Shown in pieces: positions 25,343 through 34,687 of a DNA stretch of 59,470 nt (positions within the stretch are counted from its first letter, which is position 1; every line of letters begins with the position of its first letter). Both the position numbers and the translations under genes were made by a program. The stretch comes from Rhodanobacter sp. (GTDB taxonomy: Bacteria > Pseudomonadota > Gammaproteobacteria > Xanthomonadales > Rhodanobacteraceae): the NCBI GenBank assembly GCA_030148505.1, contig JASBTI010000006.1:1-59470 (forward strand), read 5' to 3'. The notes under the pieces are model-generated. The model did not search any database and was not told where the DNA came from. It saw only the letters and a list, made by a program, of their open reading frames with translations.

Positions 25343-25431
25343 CGGGCAGAATAGCCCAACCTTCGTCCGATGTGCATAAGCTGCATGCTGTGGCGAACCG
25401 GCCGATGGGGTCGAACGCACCGGAGACGTGG

Positions 25432-26529
25432 ATGGCTGCCGTAAGTCTGAACCAGTTGCGTAAGGTTTACCCCAACGGCCATGTGGCCGTGGCGGGCGCA
25501 AGCTTCGAGATGGCCGATGGCGAACTGCTGGTGCTGGTGGGACCTTCCGGTTGCGGCAAGACGACGCTGCTGCGGATGATCGCCGGGCTGGAATCGATCA
25601 GCTCCGGCACGCTGAGCATCGACGGTCGAGAGGTCAACGACGTCGCACCGAAAGATCGCGACATTGCCATGGTGTTCCAGAATTACGCGCTGTATCCGCA
25701 CATGACCGTGGCCGAAAATCTCGGGTTTGGTTTGCGTCTGCGCGGGCACAAGCAGGCCGATATCGACCGTCGTGTGGCGGAGGCTGCGTGCACCCTGGAA
25801 CTGGAGGCCAGGCTGGGCTCGCGGCCGGCGGCGCTGTCCGGCGGGCAGCGACAGAGGGTGGCGCTGGGCCGTGCGCTGGTCCGGGACCCCAAGGTATTTC
25901 TGCTCGATGAGCCGCTTTCCAACCTCGATGCCAAGCTGCGACTGTCGATGCGGGTGGAAATCGCCAGGCTGCACCGACAGCTCAAGGCCAGCATGATTTA
26001 CGTCACCCACGACCAGATCGAGGCAATGACGTTGGGCCAGCGCATCGTGGTGCTCGACGGCGGGGTGATCCAGCAGATCGACTCTCCGATGAATCTGTAC
26101 GACCGGCCGGCGAACCTGTTCGTGGCCGGTTTCGTCGGCAGCCCTGCGATGAACCTGCTGCAGGGCGCGCTGCATGTCGACCGCGGCTGGCGGTTGGCCA
26201 CCGCCGATGGCGATATTGCCTTGGGCGAGCCGCCACAGGCAGCCGCCTGGGCGCCCTGGGCCGGTCGCCAGGTGGTGCTGGGAATTCGTCCTGAGGGTCT
26301 GCTGCCGCAGCCACCAGAGGTCGGAGATGTTGCGCTCAGCGCCCAGTTGGAAGTGCTCGAACCGGTTGGCAACGAGGTTTTTCTCAACCTGCGTTTCGGT
26401 GCCAAGGCCCTGGTGTCCAGGGTCGCCACCCGCGACCTGCCCGAGCCGGGCAGCACCGTGCGGCTGTCCGTGGACCCCTCGCGTCTGCACCTATTCGATG
26501 CCGAAAAGGGCATGCGGATCAACGATTGA
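25432..26529 (+). CDS. Sugar ABC transporter ATPase (MalK/UgpC/MsmX-like)
   Basis: A 365-residue ATPase: Walker A GPSGCGKTT (37-45), LSGGQ signature (135-139), Walker B ending LLDEP (Glu160), switch histidine in YVTHDQ (193), and a C-terminal TOBE/MalK-like regulatory domain from about residue 240. ATG at 25432 with GGAG eight bases before; the longer upstream frame is antisense to the glucosidase. It is the predicted energiser of the permease pair at 11944-13655, which lacks its own ATPase. MalK-type ATPases can serve several importers. The shared operator motif supports the link. Confidence 0.93.
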   Translation: MAAVSLNQLRKVYPNGHVAVAGASFEMADGELLVLVGPSGCGKTTLLRMIAGLESISSGTLSIDGREVNDVAPKDRDIAMVFQNYALYPHMTVAENLGFGLRLRGHKQADIDRRVAEAACTLELEARLGSRPAALSGGQRQRVALGRALVRDPKVFLLDEPLSNLDAKLRLSMRVEIARLHRQLKASMIYVTHDQIEAMTLGQRIVVLDGGVIQQIDSPMNLYDRPANLFVAGFVGSPAMNLLQGALHVDRGWRLATADGDIALGEPPQAAAWAPWAGRQVVLGIRPEGLLPQPPEVGDVALSAQLEVLEPVGNEVFLNLRFGAKALVSRVATRDLPEPGSTVRLSVDPSRLHLFDAEKGMRIND

Positions 26530-26619
26530 GGCCATCGGCCGCGGCGCGGCGCGCTGGGAGGCGGATGACCGGGCGAGGCATTACACTAGGCCTCCCTTGC
26601 GTTCGGTAAGCATTCCTAC

Positions 26620-27486
26620 ATGGCCCGCATCATCGCTGTTGCCAACCAGAAAGGCGGCGTCGGCAAGACCACCACTGCCGTCAATCTCGCTGCCGCACTG
26701 GCTGCTGCGAAGCGCAAGGTATTGTTGGTCGACCTCGACCCGCAGGGCAATGCGACGATGGCTTCGGGCATCAACAAACGCGAGATCACGCACAGTGGCT
26801 GCGAAGTCCTGCTGGAAGAGGTGGAGATTGCCGCGGCCATCGTCTCGACCGAAGGCCACTACGATCTATTGCCAGGCAACGGCGACCTTACCGCGGCCGA
26901 ATTGAAGTTGATGGATGCGTTGGCGCGCGAGCATCGCTTGAAGGAGCAACTGGCGAAAATTTCGGCCAACTACCACACGATCCTGATCGACTGTCCGCCA
27001 TCGCTGAACCTGCTGACCCTGAATGCGCTGACGGCTGCCGACGGCGTGTTGATCCCGGTGCAATGCGAGTATTTCGCGCTGGAAGGATTGTCGAGTCTGC
27101 TGGAAACCGTCAAGGCGGTGCGCCAGCGCCTGAATCCCGCGCTGCAGGTCGAAGGTCTGTTGCGCACCATGTACGACGTCCGCAACAACCTCGGCAACGA
27201 GGTCTCGGCCCAGCTCACTCAGCATTTCGGCGACAAGGTGCTGCGCTCGATCATTCCGCGTAACGTACGCCTTGCCGAGGCCCCAAGCCATGGTCAGCCG
27301 ATCCATCTTTACGACCGCAGCTCACGCGGCGCGATCGCCTACATCGGCCTGGCCGGTGAAGTGATCCGGCGTGAGCGCGGCTTGCCGCAGGCCGGGCCCC
27401 CGAAGCCCGTCGACCCTATCGAACCGCCAATGCACGGCGGCAGTGGCATGGCGCTGAAGGCGCCGGCCACCCATCATCAGGAATAA
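26620..27486 (+). CDS. parA: Chromosome-partitioning ATPase
   Basis: A 288-residue deviant-Walker ATPase, with KGGVGKTTT at residues 11-19 directly after MARIIAVANQ, then VDLDPQGNAT and IDCPPSLNLLT. It lacks the N-terminal DNA-binding domain of plasmid type Ia ParA, so it is the chromosomal (Soj) type. It moves ParB-bound origin regions during segregation. parB begins three bases after its stop. The last 30 residues are Pro/His-rich and variable. Confidence 0.95.
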   Translation: MARIIAVANQKGGVGKTTTAVNLAAALAAAKRKVLLVDLDPQGNATMASGINKREITHSGCEVLLEEVEIAAAIVSTEGHYDLLPGNGDLTAAELKLMDALAREHRLKEQLAKISANYHTILIDCPPSLNLLTLNALTAADGVLIPVQCEYFALEGLSSLLETVKAVRQRLNPALQVEGLLRTMYDVRNNLGNEVSAQLTQHFGDKVLRSIIPRNVRLAEAPSHGQPIHLYDRSSRGAIAYIGLAGEVIRRERGLPQAGPPKPVDPIEPPMHGGSGMALKAPATHHQE

Positions 27487-27489
27487 AGC

Positions 27490-28362
27490 ATGGCTGCTGC
27501 GAAAAAACGTGGGTTGGGACGTGGGCTCGATGCGCTGCTTGGCGGTGACGCTGATGGTTCGCCGTCGCCATCATCCGGCCAGGAAGGCGAACTGCGCCTG
27601 CTGCCGATCCAGCAGATCCAGCCTGGCAAGTATCAACCGCGACGGCACTGGAACGACGAGGCGTTGGACGAGCTGGCGTCGTCAATCAAGGCGCAGGGGC
27701 TGATCCAGCCGGTTGTGGTGCGGTCTCTCGGTAAGGACAGCTATGAGCTTATCGCCGGCGAGCGTCGCTGGCGTGCGGCACAACGTGCCCAGCTGGCCGA
27801 ATTGCCGGCGCTAGTCAAGACCGTCGCCGAGGCATCGGTGCCGGCGATGGCCCTGATCGAGAACATCCAGCGCGAGGATCTCACGCCACTGGAAGAAGCC
27901 GACGCGCTGAAACGCCTGATCGACGACTTCGACCTCACCCATCAGCAAGCTGCCGACGCCGTCGGCCGTTCGCGCGCCGCGGTTTCCAATCTGCTGCGCC
28001 TGACCGAGTTGCCGGTATCGATCAAGAAGCTGCTGGACGAGGGCAAGCTGGAGATGGGCCATGCGCGTTGCCTGCTGACCTTGCCCCAGCGCGACGCCGA
28101 GACGCTGGCGCTGGAGGCGGCGCGGCATGGCTGGACGGTGCGCGAGCTGGAAGAGGCCGCGCGGCGCGCGCAACTGGCACCCCAGGGCAAGGCCAAAGGC
28201 CGTGCCACGCGCGATCCGAATATCCTCGATCTGGAACGCGAGCTGGGCGAACGTTTCGCCACACGGGTCGAGCTGGCCCAAGGGCGGGGTGGGCAGGGCA
28301 AGCTGGTGATCCACTATCACAGCCACGACGAGCTGGACGGTATTCTCGGCAAGCTCCGTTGA
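27490..28362 (+). CDS. parB: Chromosome-partitioning ParB-type CTP-dependent DNA clamp
   Basis: A 290-residue protein. The N-terminal basic segment AKKRGLGRGLDALLG contacts ParA. The CTP-binding ParB/Srx domain holds GERRWRAAQRA and ENIQREDLTPLEEA (about 80-125). The helix-turn-helix for parS follows (DLTHQQAADAVGRSRAAVSNLLRL, about 150-175), then a C-terminal dimerisation domain. It is immediately downstream of parA. No matching TGTTNCACGTGAAACA parS site was seen in the window. Confidence 0.95.
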   Translation: MAAAKKRGLGRGLDALLGGDADGSPSPSSGQEGELRLLPIQQIQPGKYQPRRHWNDEALDELASSIKAQGLIQPVVVRSLGKDSYELIAGERRWRAAQRAQLAELPALVKTVAEASVPAMALIENIQREDLTPLEEADALKRLIDDFDLTHQQAADAVGRSRAAVSNLLRLTELPVSIKKLLDEGKLEMGHARCLLTLPQRDAETLALEAARHGWTVRELEEAARRAQLAPQGKAKGRATRDPNILDLERELGERFATRVELAQGRGGQGKLVIHYHSHDELDGILGKLR

Positions 28363-28548
28363 GCGGCCAGACCCGCGACCACGGATGACCGGTTTCCGCG
28401 TTGGCGCGGTGTCTGCATCAGGCCGCCAGTGCCAGAAATGAGGCCAGAGTCTCTCCATCGTCTCCCGTGATCACCGTTTCTCGCCGCTGACATACCCACG
28501 CTTTAGAATCCCTCGGCGCATGCGCCCGTATCCGTGAAAGGTTCTCCC

Positions 28549-29265
28549 ATGCCACAACTGTCCGTCGTCGTTCCGGTTTTCAACGAGCGCGACAACATCC
28601 CGCCGCTGCTTGCCGAGATCGCCGCCGCTCTGCGCGGCAAGATCGCATACGAAGTCATCTACATCGATGACGACTCGCGGGACGACAGCCGTGCCGTGCT
28701 CGCGGCACAGAAGACACTTCATCCCGAGCTGCGCGTGCTGCACCACCTCACGCGCAGCGGTCAGAGCACGGCGGTGTGGAACGGCGTGCGGGCGGCCAAA
28801 TCATCGTGGATCGCCACCCTCGATGGCGATGGCCAGAACGACCCGGCGGATATCCCCAAGTTGCTGATAGCCCGCGATGCGGCGCCGAAGGACATGCGGT
28901 TGTTCGCCGGTTGGCGCACCACCCGCCGTGACAGTTTCAACAAGCGGGTATCTTCGAAGGTCGCCAACGCGGTGCGTTCGCGGATGCTGAAGGACGCGAC
29001 CCCGGATACCGGTTGCGGCCTCAAGCTTTTCGAACGCGAGGTATTCCTGCGACTGCCGTATTTCGACCACATGCATCGCTATCTCCCGGCCTTGGTCAAG
29101 CGCGCCGGCTTTGCCTGCCAGAGCGTACCGGTTGCCCACCGGCCGCGTACCGCTGGCGTCTCCAAATACGGCATGCTGGATCGGCTATGGGTAGGCTTGG
29201 CTGATTTGCGCGGGGTCGCCTGGCTGATGCGGCGCGGCAAGGTGACCGGGGTCGAGGAGCTCTGA
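28549..29265 (+). CDS. Family 2 glycosyltransferase, dolichyl-phosphate-mannose-synthase-like
   Basis: A 238-residue GT2 enzyme with GT-A fold: LSVVVPVFNERDNIPPLL, the nucleotide-binding IYIDDDSRDDS and the metal-binding LDGDGQNDP (DxD-type). No C-terminal membrane helices are obvious, unlike ArnC/GtrB types. It probably transfers a sugar from a nucleotide donor to polyprenyl phosphate; acceptor unknown. Start chosen by the GAAAGG site five codons into the longer frame. Confidence 0.88.
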   Translation: MPQLSVVVPVFNERDNIPPLLAEIAAALRGKIAYEVIYIDDDSRDDSRAVLAAQKTLHPELRVLHHLTRSGQSTAVWNGVRAAKSSWIATLDGDGQNDPADIPKLLIARDAAPKDMRLFAGWRTTRRDSFNKRVSSKVANAVRSRMLKDATPDTGCGLKLFEREVFLRLPYFDHMHRYLPALVKRAGFACQSVPVAHRPRTAGVSKYGMLDRLWVGLADLRGVAWLMRRGKVTGVEEL

Positions 29266-29328
29266 TCCAGATCACCTCACGTTGTCCCCCGCATCGTATG
29301 CTGTCGGTCCGTCGCTGGGAGACCGCGC

Positions 29329-29697
29329 ATGGGTATCGCCATCAAGCGAATCTACGAACCGCCCGACAAGGCGGACGGCTACAGGGTGCTGATCGACCGG
29401 TTATGGCCGCGCGGCCTGAAGAAAGAAGCGGCAGCGCTGGACCTGTGGGCCAAGGAGTTGGCACCGTCCCCGACATTGCGGCAGTGGTTTGGCCATGATC
29501 CGGCTCGTTGGGATGGCTTCCGCCATCGCTATGCCTCCGAGCTGGATGCACTTGCCGAGTACTGGCGTCCGCTGGCCGAGCGCTCGGTACGCCATGCGGT
29601 AACCCTGCTCTACGCCGCGCGCGACGAAGACCACAATAATGCGCTGGTGTTGCAGCACTACCTGCAGAACTGGCTGCATACACATGGGCCGCGTTGA
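29329..29697 (+). CDS. DUF488 family protein (YeaO-like)
   Basis: A 122-residue protein with IKRIYEPPDKADGYRVLIDRLWPRGLKKE, the DUF488 signature with paired basic residues, followed by WFGHDPARWDGFRHRY and a C-terminal TLLYAARDEDHNNALVL. The family is widespread but uncharacterised. It stands alone between the glycosyltransferase and the convergent patatin gene. A GGGAGA site precedes the ATG. Confidence 0.88.
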   Translation: MGIAIKRIYEPPDKADGYRVLIDRLWPRGLKKEAAALDLWAKELAPSPTLRQWFGHDPARWDGFRHRYASELDALAEYWRPLAERSVRHAVTLLYAARDEDHNNALVLQHYLQNWLHTHGPR

Positions 29698-29718
29698 ACC
29701 CATCGGCGACGCCACCAC

Positions 29719-30660
29719 TCAGGATTCGCGCAAGGGCGTGCTGGAAGCCGGCCAGTCGGCCAGGGCCTCGCGTGCCTGGGCGCGGCCGCGTTCGATCAGT
29801 TCGCTGGCGCGGTAGAACTCGTAGACGTCGGCGACATTGCGTGGCAACTGGATCAACAGGTCAGGCTCGTACGCGGCCAGGCGCAGCCGCGAGAGATTGG
29901 CTTGCATCAAGTCCATCGCCTGGGTCAGCGTCTCGAAGGCCCCCGGTTCTCGGGGTTTGCCCCTGGCATGCGGCAGCAATCCGTCGATGAACCCGCCGAT
30001 CCGTGCCCGCATCCCCTTTTCCTCGGCACTTTCGGGCGTGGCGGTCTCGATGCTCGCGGGGGATTCAGATGGACCGTCCACGCTGACCGCAATCAGGTAA
30101 TCGGTACGTTCGCGAATCAGCGGGGTCACCGGCACCGGATTGAGCAAGGCACCATCAACCAGGCGACGACCGTCGAGGGTGTGCGGACGAAATATCGTGG
30201 GCACCGCAATCGAGGCACGAATGGCTTCGAACAGGCTGCCGCGGCTGAGCCATACCTCGCGCTCGCGGTCGAGGTCAGTGGCGACTGCGGTAAAGGAAAT
30301 CGGCAAGTCTTCGATCCGGGTGTCGCCGATCAGGCTGCGCAAGGTACCGATGATGCGCTCACCCTTGATCAAGCCGCCCCCGGAAAAGGTCCAGTCGAGC
30401 AGGCGCAGTACGTCGAATTTCGCCAGCGCACAGACCCAGTCGCGGTAGGCGTCAAGTTTGCCCATCGCATGGATACCGCCGATCAATGCCCCCATCGAGC
30501 TGCCGGCAATGGCCACGATCTGGAAGCCCTGGCGTTCGACTTCCTCGATCACCCCGATGTGCGCCAAGCCCTTCGCACCGCCGGCGCCCAGCGCCAGCGC
30601 AACGGTCGGCTTTCGCCTGTCGGGGCTGTCTTTGGGGGCGGAGGTTGCGGAGGCGCTCAT
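29719..30660 (-). CDS. Patatin-like phospholipase family protein
   Basis: A 313-residue protein of the patatin/RssA type. The oxyanion loop GAGGAKGLAHIG and nucleophile elbow IAGSSMGAL (catalytic Ser) precede VDGALLNPVPV, which carries the catalytic Asp of the Ser-Asp dyad. There is no signal peptide. The ATG at 30660 is preferred to an upstream TTG. The gene starts 12 bases after the stop of the WYL regulator, so they form an operon. Lipid substrate unknown. Confidence 0.9.
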   Translation of the reverse strand: MSASATSAPKDSPDRRKPTVALALGAGGAKGLAHIGVIEEVERQGFQIVAIAGSSMGALIGGIHAMGKLDAYRDWVCALAKFDVLRLLDWTFSGGGLIKGERIIGTLRSLIGDTRIEDLPISFTAVATDLDREREVWLSRGSLFEAIRASIAVPTIFRPHTLDGRRLVDGALLNPVPVTPLIRERTDYLIAVSVDGPSESPASIETATPESAEEKGMRARIGGFIDGLLPHARGKPREPGAFETLTQAMDLMQANLSRLRLAAYEPDLLIQLPRNVADVYEFYRASELIERGRAQAREALADWPASSTPLRES

Positions 30661-30672
30661 GAGCAAGATGCC

Positions 30673-31656
30673 TCAGGCCAGCGGGGACTGGTAACCGCCT
30701 AGCGCCAGTTGCAGCAGGATCTTCATTTCCTCACGCAGCGACAGCGGTGCAACGATCTCGGCATCGGGCCCGTACTTGAGCACGTCCATCAGCAGCTCGC
30801 GGGAGTTGGAATAGGGCAGCTTCAATTCGTAGCGTCCATCGGACAACCATTCGCCCTGCTGTTGCGAGTGCCAGTGTTCATCGGCTACCCAGCGCGCCGC
30901 ATGTGGCGAAAAGCGAATGGTGGCCCAGGCCTTCGGCTTGCCGGCGAAAATGCCATAACTCGATGCCAGCAGATCGTTGAGATCGCCCTCGCCGACATCG
31001 GTAGCGGGCTGTTCCAGCGCCCGGGGTTCGGCGATACGGTCGACCGCAAAGCTGCGCAATGCCTCGCGGTCGTGATCCCACACGTCCAGATACCAATTGT
31101 CGCGGTAGTGGGTAAGTCGCTGCGGCGATACCGTGCGGTGGCTGGCCGCATTGGTGGTGCGGGCGCGATAGCGAAAGCGCAACTGATGCCGCTCCAGCAC
31201 CGCACCGGCGACGATGCGGAACACCTGCTGGTCGAGCTTGCGCTCCCCCCAGGGGATGACCCGGATGCGCTCGATCGGCAGCGCCTTGCCGCTGCCCTGA
31301 TCGGACAGCAGGCCTTCGATGCGTGCCTTGAACGGCGCCAGTGCGCCGGCCAGCACGCCGGGGCCGGAGCGGCTGATCAGCTCGTTCAAGGCGAGCAGTG
31401 CGGCCAGTTCGTCCGAGGTCAGCCACAGGCCCGGCAGTTCGAAGCGCTCCCCCTCACCGACTTCGTAGCGGAATGCCGCCTGTTCGGTGCCGGCACTTTC
31501 GATCGGCGCGCCCAGCGCATCGCGCAGGAAGGCGACGTCGCGATACAACGTCGCGCGCGAGCACTCGAGTTCGTCCAGCAGACGGGTCAGCGGAATCGGG
31601 TAATGCGCCGATTTCAACAGTCGGTGCAAGGTCAGTATGCGTTCGTAGCGATCCAT
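30673..31656 (-). CDS. WYL-domain transcriptional regulator (YafY family)
   Basis: A 327-residue regulator. The N-terminal winged helix-turn-helix (MDRYERILTLHRLLKSA, then SRATLYRDVAFLRDALG) is followed by a WYL domain (about 140-215, with HYRDNWYLDVWD) and a C-terminal WCX-like extension. WYL proteins bind nucleic acid or small ligands and often respond to DNA damage or infection. The start at MDRYERI matches the family N-terminus, with a GTG five codons earlier as the alternative. It is co-transcribed with the patatin gene. Confidence 0.9.
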   Translation of the reverse strand: MDRYERILTLHRLLKSAHYPIPLTRLLDELECSRATLYRDVAFLRDALGAPIESAGTEQAAFRYEVGEGERFELPGLWLTSDELAALLALNELISRSGPGVLAGALAPFKARIEGLLSDQGSGKALPIERIRVIPWGERKLDQQVFRIVAGAVLERHQLRFRYRARTTNAASHRTVSPQRLTHYRDNWYLDVWDHDREALRSFAVDRIAEPRALEQPATDVGEGDLNDLLASSYGIFAGKPKAWATIRFSPHAARWVADEHWHSQQQGEWLSDGRYELKLPYSNSRELLMDVLKYGPDAEIVAPLSLREEMKILLQLALGGYQSPLA

Positions 31657-31877
31657 GTAGTGGGCCAGCACCTTGGGGGAAGTTGCTCACGGCATAGCAT
31701 GGTAGTGCCCCGCGCTGGCCGCAAGTCGGCGCACAGTGATCGCACTCAGGCCCCGGATCTTGCACGGATGCGGCGAGCCGGGGCAGGATCATGCCCGGAC
31801 CGGATACGATTCATTGCAAGTTCAAATTGTTGCGTTAGTGTTAATGGCTTGCGTGGCTCAACAATGGACTACACCCT

Positions 31878-32702
31878 ATGAAGAAGCGATTTATCGCTGG
31901 CGTCTTGCTGGCAGTGCTGGCGAGCTTTGCGGCACAGGCCCAGGAGGCATCGTCATCGAGCAGCCGCGCGGGTTCCAGCAATTACGGCGGTTGGAGCGGG
32001 TCGGGTGAATTCGGATTTGCTTCCTCCACCGGCAATTCGCGCTCCCAGAACCTCAATGCGAAACTGGGGCTGAAGAAAGAAAACGACCTCTGGAAGAACA
32101 ACTTTTTTCTTGATGCGTTGCGCTCGAAGAGCCAGCAGAGTGTCGTCGACGCGGCAGGCAACACCGTAGAGAAGTTGAACACCACGGCAAACCGCTACTC
32201 TGCGGGTGCCTCGGTGGGCATCAAGCTCGACCCGCGCAGCTATATCGTCGGAGCCGGCCGTTACGACCATGACGACTTTGGCGCCAACCTGTGGCAAGGC
32301 ACGGTGTCGCTCGGCTACGGTTACATTGCGCTGAAAGACGAGCGCAACGAGCTGTCGTTCGAAATCGGTCCCGGTTTCAAGCGTTATCGTCCGGCGGACA
32401 CTACCGTACTGGTCAACAATGTTCCGGTGCGACGCGCGCAGCCGATTCAGAGCGAGCCGGTGGCCCGCGGTCTGGTCAACTACAAGTTCAAGATTACCGA
32501 CAACACCTCGTTCGAGAATACGTTGCTGATGGAAGCGGGTTCCAAGAACACCTACCTGCAGAACGATGCCGGCTTGTCGGTCAGCATCACCCGGAAGATG
32601 GCGTTGAAAGTGGCCTTTCAGGTGCGTCACAACAGCACGGTGCGGGCCGGTATCAAGAATACCGATACCTTGACCACTACCAACCTGGTCTACAGCTTCT
32701 GA
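31878..32702 (+). CDS. DUF481 outer-membrane beta-barrel protein (YdiY-like)
   Basis: A 274-residue protein with a signal peptide (1-22, ending AAQAQ) and a Ser-rich linker. Repeated amphipathic strands (GEFGFASSTGNSRSQNLNAKLGL, GYGYIALKDERNELSFEIGPGFKRY) end in TTNLVYSF, a terminal aromatic typical of outer-membrane barrels. The family (YdiY, DUF481) is salt-induced in some bacteria; function is unknown. Confidence 0.88.
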   Translation: MKKRFIAGVLLAVLASFAAQAQEASSSSSRAGSSNYGGWSGSGEFGFASSTGNSRSQNLNAKLGLKKENDLWKNNFFLDALRSKSQQSVVDAAGNTVEKLNTTANRYSAGASVGIKLDPRSYIVGAGRYDHDDFGANLWQGTVSLGYGYIALKDERNELSFEIGPGFKRYRPADTTVLVNNVPVRRAQPIQSEPVARGLVNYKFKITDNTSFENTLLMEAGSKNTYLQNDAGLSVSITRKMALKVAFQVRHNSTVRAGIKNTDTLTTTNLVYSF

Positions 32703-32753
32703 GCGAAGCCGGGCGACGTCTCATCGCCAATGCCGTTGATTCCGTCCCCGGAC

Positions 32754-33671
32754 TCATTTTTCCAGCAGATCGCCGGCACCCTGCTCCAGCAGTGCGGCGG
32801 CGACCCGCTGCCCCAGGGCTTCGGCCTGATCGGTCGCGGCTTGCGCCTCGGCCAGCAACAGGCGGCCGCTGGCCGCGTCGCCTACCAGTCCACGCAGATG
32901 CAGGCCATGTTCGCCCAGGATGCACCAGGCTCCGACGGGCACCGTGCAGCTGCCGCCCAGGGCGTGGTTCATCGCCCGCTCGGCGGTGATCGTGAGCCGG
33001 GTGTCGGAGTCGTCCAGCGCGGCCAACAGCTGCAACACGGCCGGTCGTTCACTGCGCGCCTCGATGGCGATCGCCGCCTGACCAGGGGCCGGCAACCAGT
33101 CGGGCGCAGCCAGCCGCGAACGTATGCGTGAGGCCATTCCGAGCCTTTCGAGTCCGGCACAGGCCAGCAGGATCGCGTCATAATGCCCGCCATCCAACTT
33201 GCCCAGCCGCGTGCCGACATTGCCGCGCAAATCTCTCAGCTGCAGATCGGGGCGCAGCGCACGCAGTTGCGCCTGCCGCCGCAGCGATGAGGTGCCGACG
33301 CGTGCACCCGCTGGCAAGGCTGCAAGATCAGGATAGTCGTTGCTGACAAAGGCATCGGCGGCATCGGCCCGAGGCAGGATCGCGGGCAGGCTGAAACCGG
33401 GTTCCAGCGTAGCCGGCACGTCCTTCAGGGAGTGCACCGCCAGATCGGCCCGATCTTCCAGCATGGCCACTTCGAGCTCCTTCAGGAACAAGCCCTTGCC
33501 GCCGATCGTTGCCAGCGGCTGATCGAGGATCTCGTCGCCGCGGGTGGTCATCGGTACCAACGCAACCTGCAGGTCGGGGTACCTCGATTGCAACAGCGCG
33601 GCCACATGCTCGGCCTGCCACAGCGCCAGGGCGCTTTGACGGGTGGCGATACGCAGCAGAGAGGGATTCAT
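32754..33671 (-). CDS. hemC: Porphobilinogen deaminase (hydroxymethylbilane synthase)
   Basis: Condenses four porphobilinogen molecules in heme biosynthesis. The 305-residue protein has [21 protein letters not shown] at the N-terminus, [41 protein letters not shown] and the cofactor cysteine in [12 protein letters not shown]. All key regions are present at normal length. hemD does not follow on this side, so the hem genes are split. Confidence 0.96.
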   Translation of the reverse strand: MNPSLLRIATRQSALALWQAEHVAALLQSRYPDLQVALVPMTTRGDEILDQPLATIGGKGLFLKELEVAMLEDRADLAVHSLKDVPATLEPGFSLPAILPRADAADAFVSNDYPDLAALPAGARVGTSSLRRQAQLRALRPDLQLRDLRGNVGTRLGKLDGGHYDAILLACAGLERLGMASRIRSRLAAPDWLPAPGQAAIAIEARSERPAVLQLLAALDDSDTRLTITAERAMNHALGGSCTVPVGAWCILGEHGLHLRGLVGDAASGRLLLAEAQAATDQAEALGQRVAAALLEQGAGDLLEK

Positions 33672-33835
33672 CGGAACTCCGGGATATTCGGCAGTGTCCT
33701 ATTGTCGCGTAGTTTGCACTTCCCGACGGGGACGTCATGTCGCAGTCGCGGGAGGAGAAGTGCAGCATGCCGGCGGCGAACCGGCAAAACGGTGCGTCGG
33801 CAAGATAGGATGACGCCATATCACGGGAGCAATTC

Positions 33836-34591
33836 ATGCGTAGCGGTAATCCGACACTCAACAAGAATACCTTTCTCGATGCCGCCAGTGGCGCGGTGGT
33901 ATCGCATGGCGACGATGTCATGACGATCAACGGTACCGTCAACAAGACCGGCTTGCTGCTGATCCTGGCATTGATCGGCGCGATGTACAGCTGGAGTCAT
34001 TACACCGGTCCGACCAGTTTGCCGGCGCTCTATCCCTTGCTCATCGGCGGCGCGCTCGGTGGCTTGGTGCTGGCTCTGGTCACGGTTTTCAAGAAGACCT
34101 GGTCCCCCTATACCGCACCGATGTATGCGTTGGTGGAAGGCGTCTTTATCGGCGGCCTGTCGGCAATCTTCGAGACACGTTATCCCGGTATCGTGCTGCA
34201 GGCAGTCGGTCTGACCTTCGGCACCATGGCGGCATTGCTGATGGCGTATCGCAGCGGTCTGATCCGCGCCACCGAAAAATTCAAGCTCGGTGTGGTCGCT
34301 GCCACCGGCGGCGTGATGTTGCTGTACCTGGCCAATATGGCGATGGGCTTCTTTGGTCATTCGATGGGTTTCATCAACGGTCACAGCGGTATCGGCATTG
34401 CCTTCAGCGCCGTGGTGGTGGTGATCGCGGCACTCAACCTGATCCTCGATTTCGACATGATCGAATCCGGCGTCAATGCCCGCGCCCCGAAATACATGGA
34501 GTGGTACGGTGCGTTTGCCCTGGTGGTCACCCTGGTCTGGCTGTATTTGGAGCTGCTGCGCTTGCTGTCGAAATTGCAGTCGCGCAACTAA
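33836..34591 (+). CDS. Bax inhibitor-1 / YccA family inner-membrane protein
   Basis: A 251-residue polytopic protein with six to seven hydrophobic helices. It carries family motifs GALGGLVLALVTVFKK, PMYALVEGVFIGGLSAIFE and LILDFDMIESGVNARAPKYMEWY, the last being the conserved C-terminal Asp-rich region of the TMBIM/YccA group. Members act as calcium leak channels or FtsH modulators; which applies is unknown. GGGAG precedes the ATG. Confidence 0.93.
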   Translation: MRSGNPTLNKNTFLDAASGAVVSHGDDVMTINGTVNKTGLLLILALIGAMYSWSHYTGPTSLPALYPLLIGGALGGLVLALVTVFKKTWSPYTAPMYALVEGVFIGGLSAIFETRYPGIVLQAVGLTFGTMAALLMAYRSGLIRATEKFKLGVVAATGGVMLLYLANMAMGFFGHSMGFINGHSGIGIAFSAVVVVIAALNLILDFDMIESGVNARAPKYMEWYGAFALVVTLVWLYLELLRLLSKLQSRN

Positions 34592-34687
34592 GCGGTCTTT
34601 ACGCGCGGGAGGCCCACGAGAGGCCTGCACAGGCTTCGCCTCCCCGCCACCGCGGCTACGGCGCATCTCCCGCCCGGGTAGACGGCG

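Noticed and set aside
25300..26490. An N-terminal extension of the beta-glucosidase frame reaching into the ABC ATPase gene
   Set aside because: The GH1 family N-terminus FPEGFHWGAATSAYQIEG and a good ribosome site fix the start at 25299; the rest is antisense to the ATPase Walker motifs.
26530..28548. Search for a parS site near parAB
   Set aside because: No match to TGTTNCACGTGAAACA was seen around the genes; parS sites may lie outside the window.
34600..34680. GC-rich inverted motifs after the Bax-inhibitor-1 gene considered as a terminator
   Set aside because: Stems such as GGCCCAC...GGCC are weak and there is no T-run on either strand.
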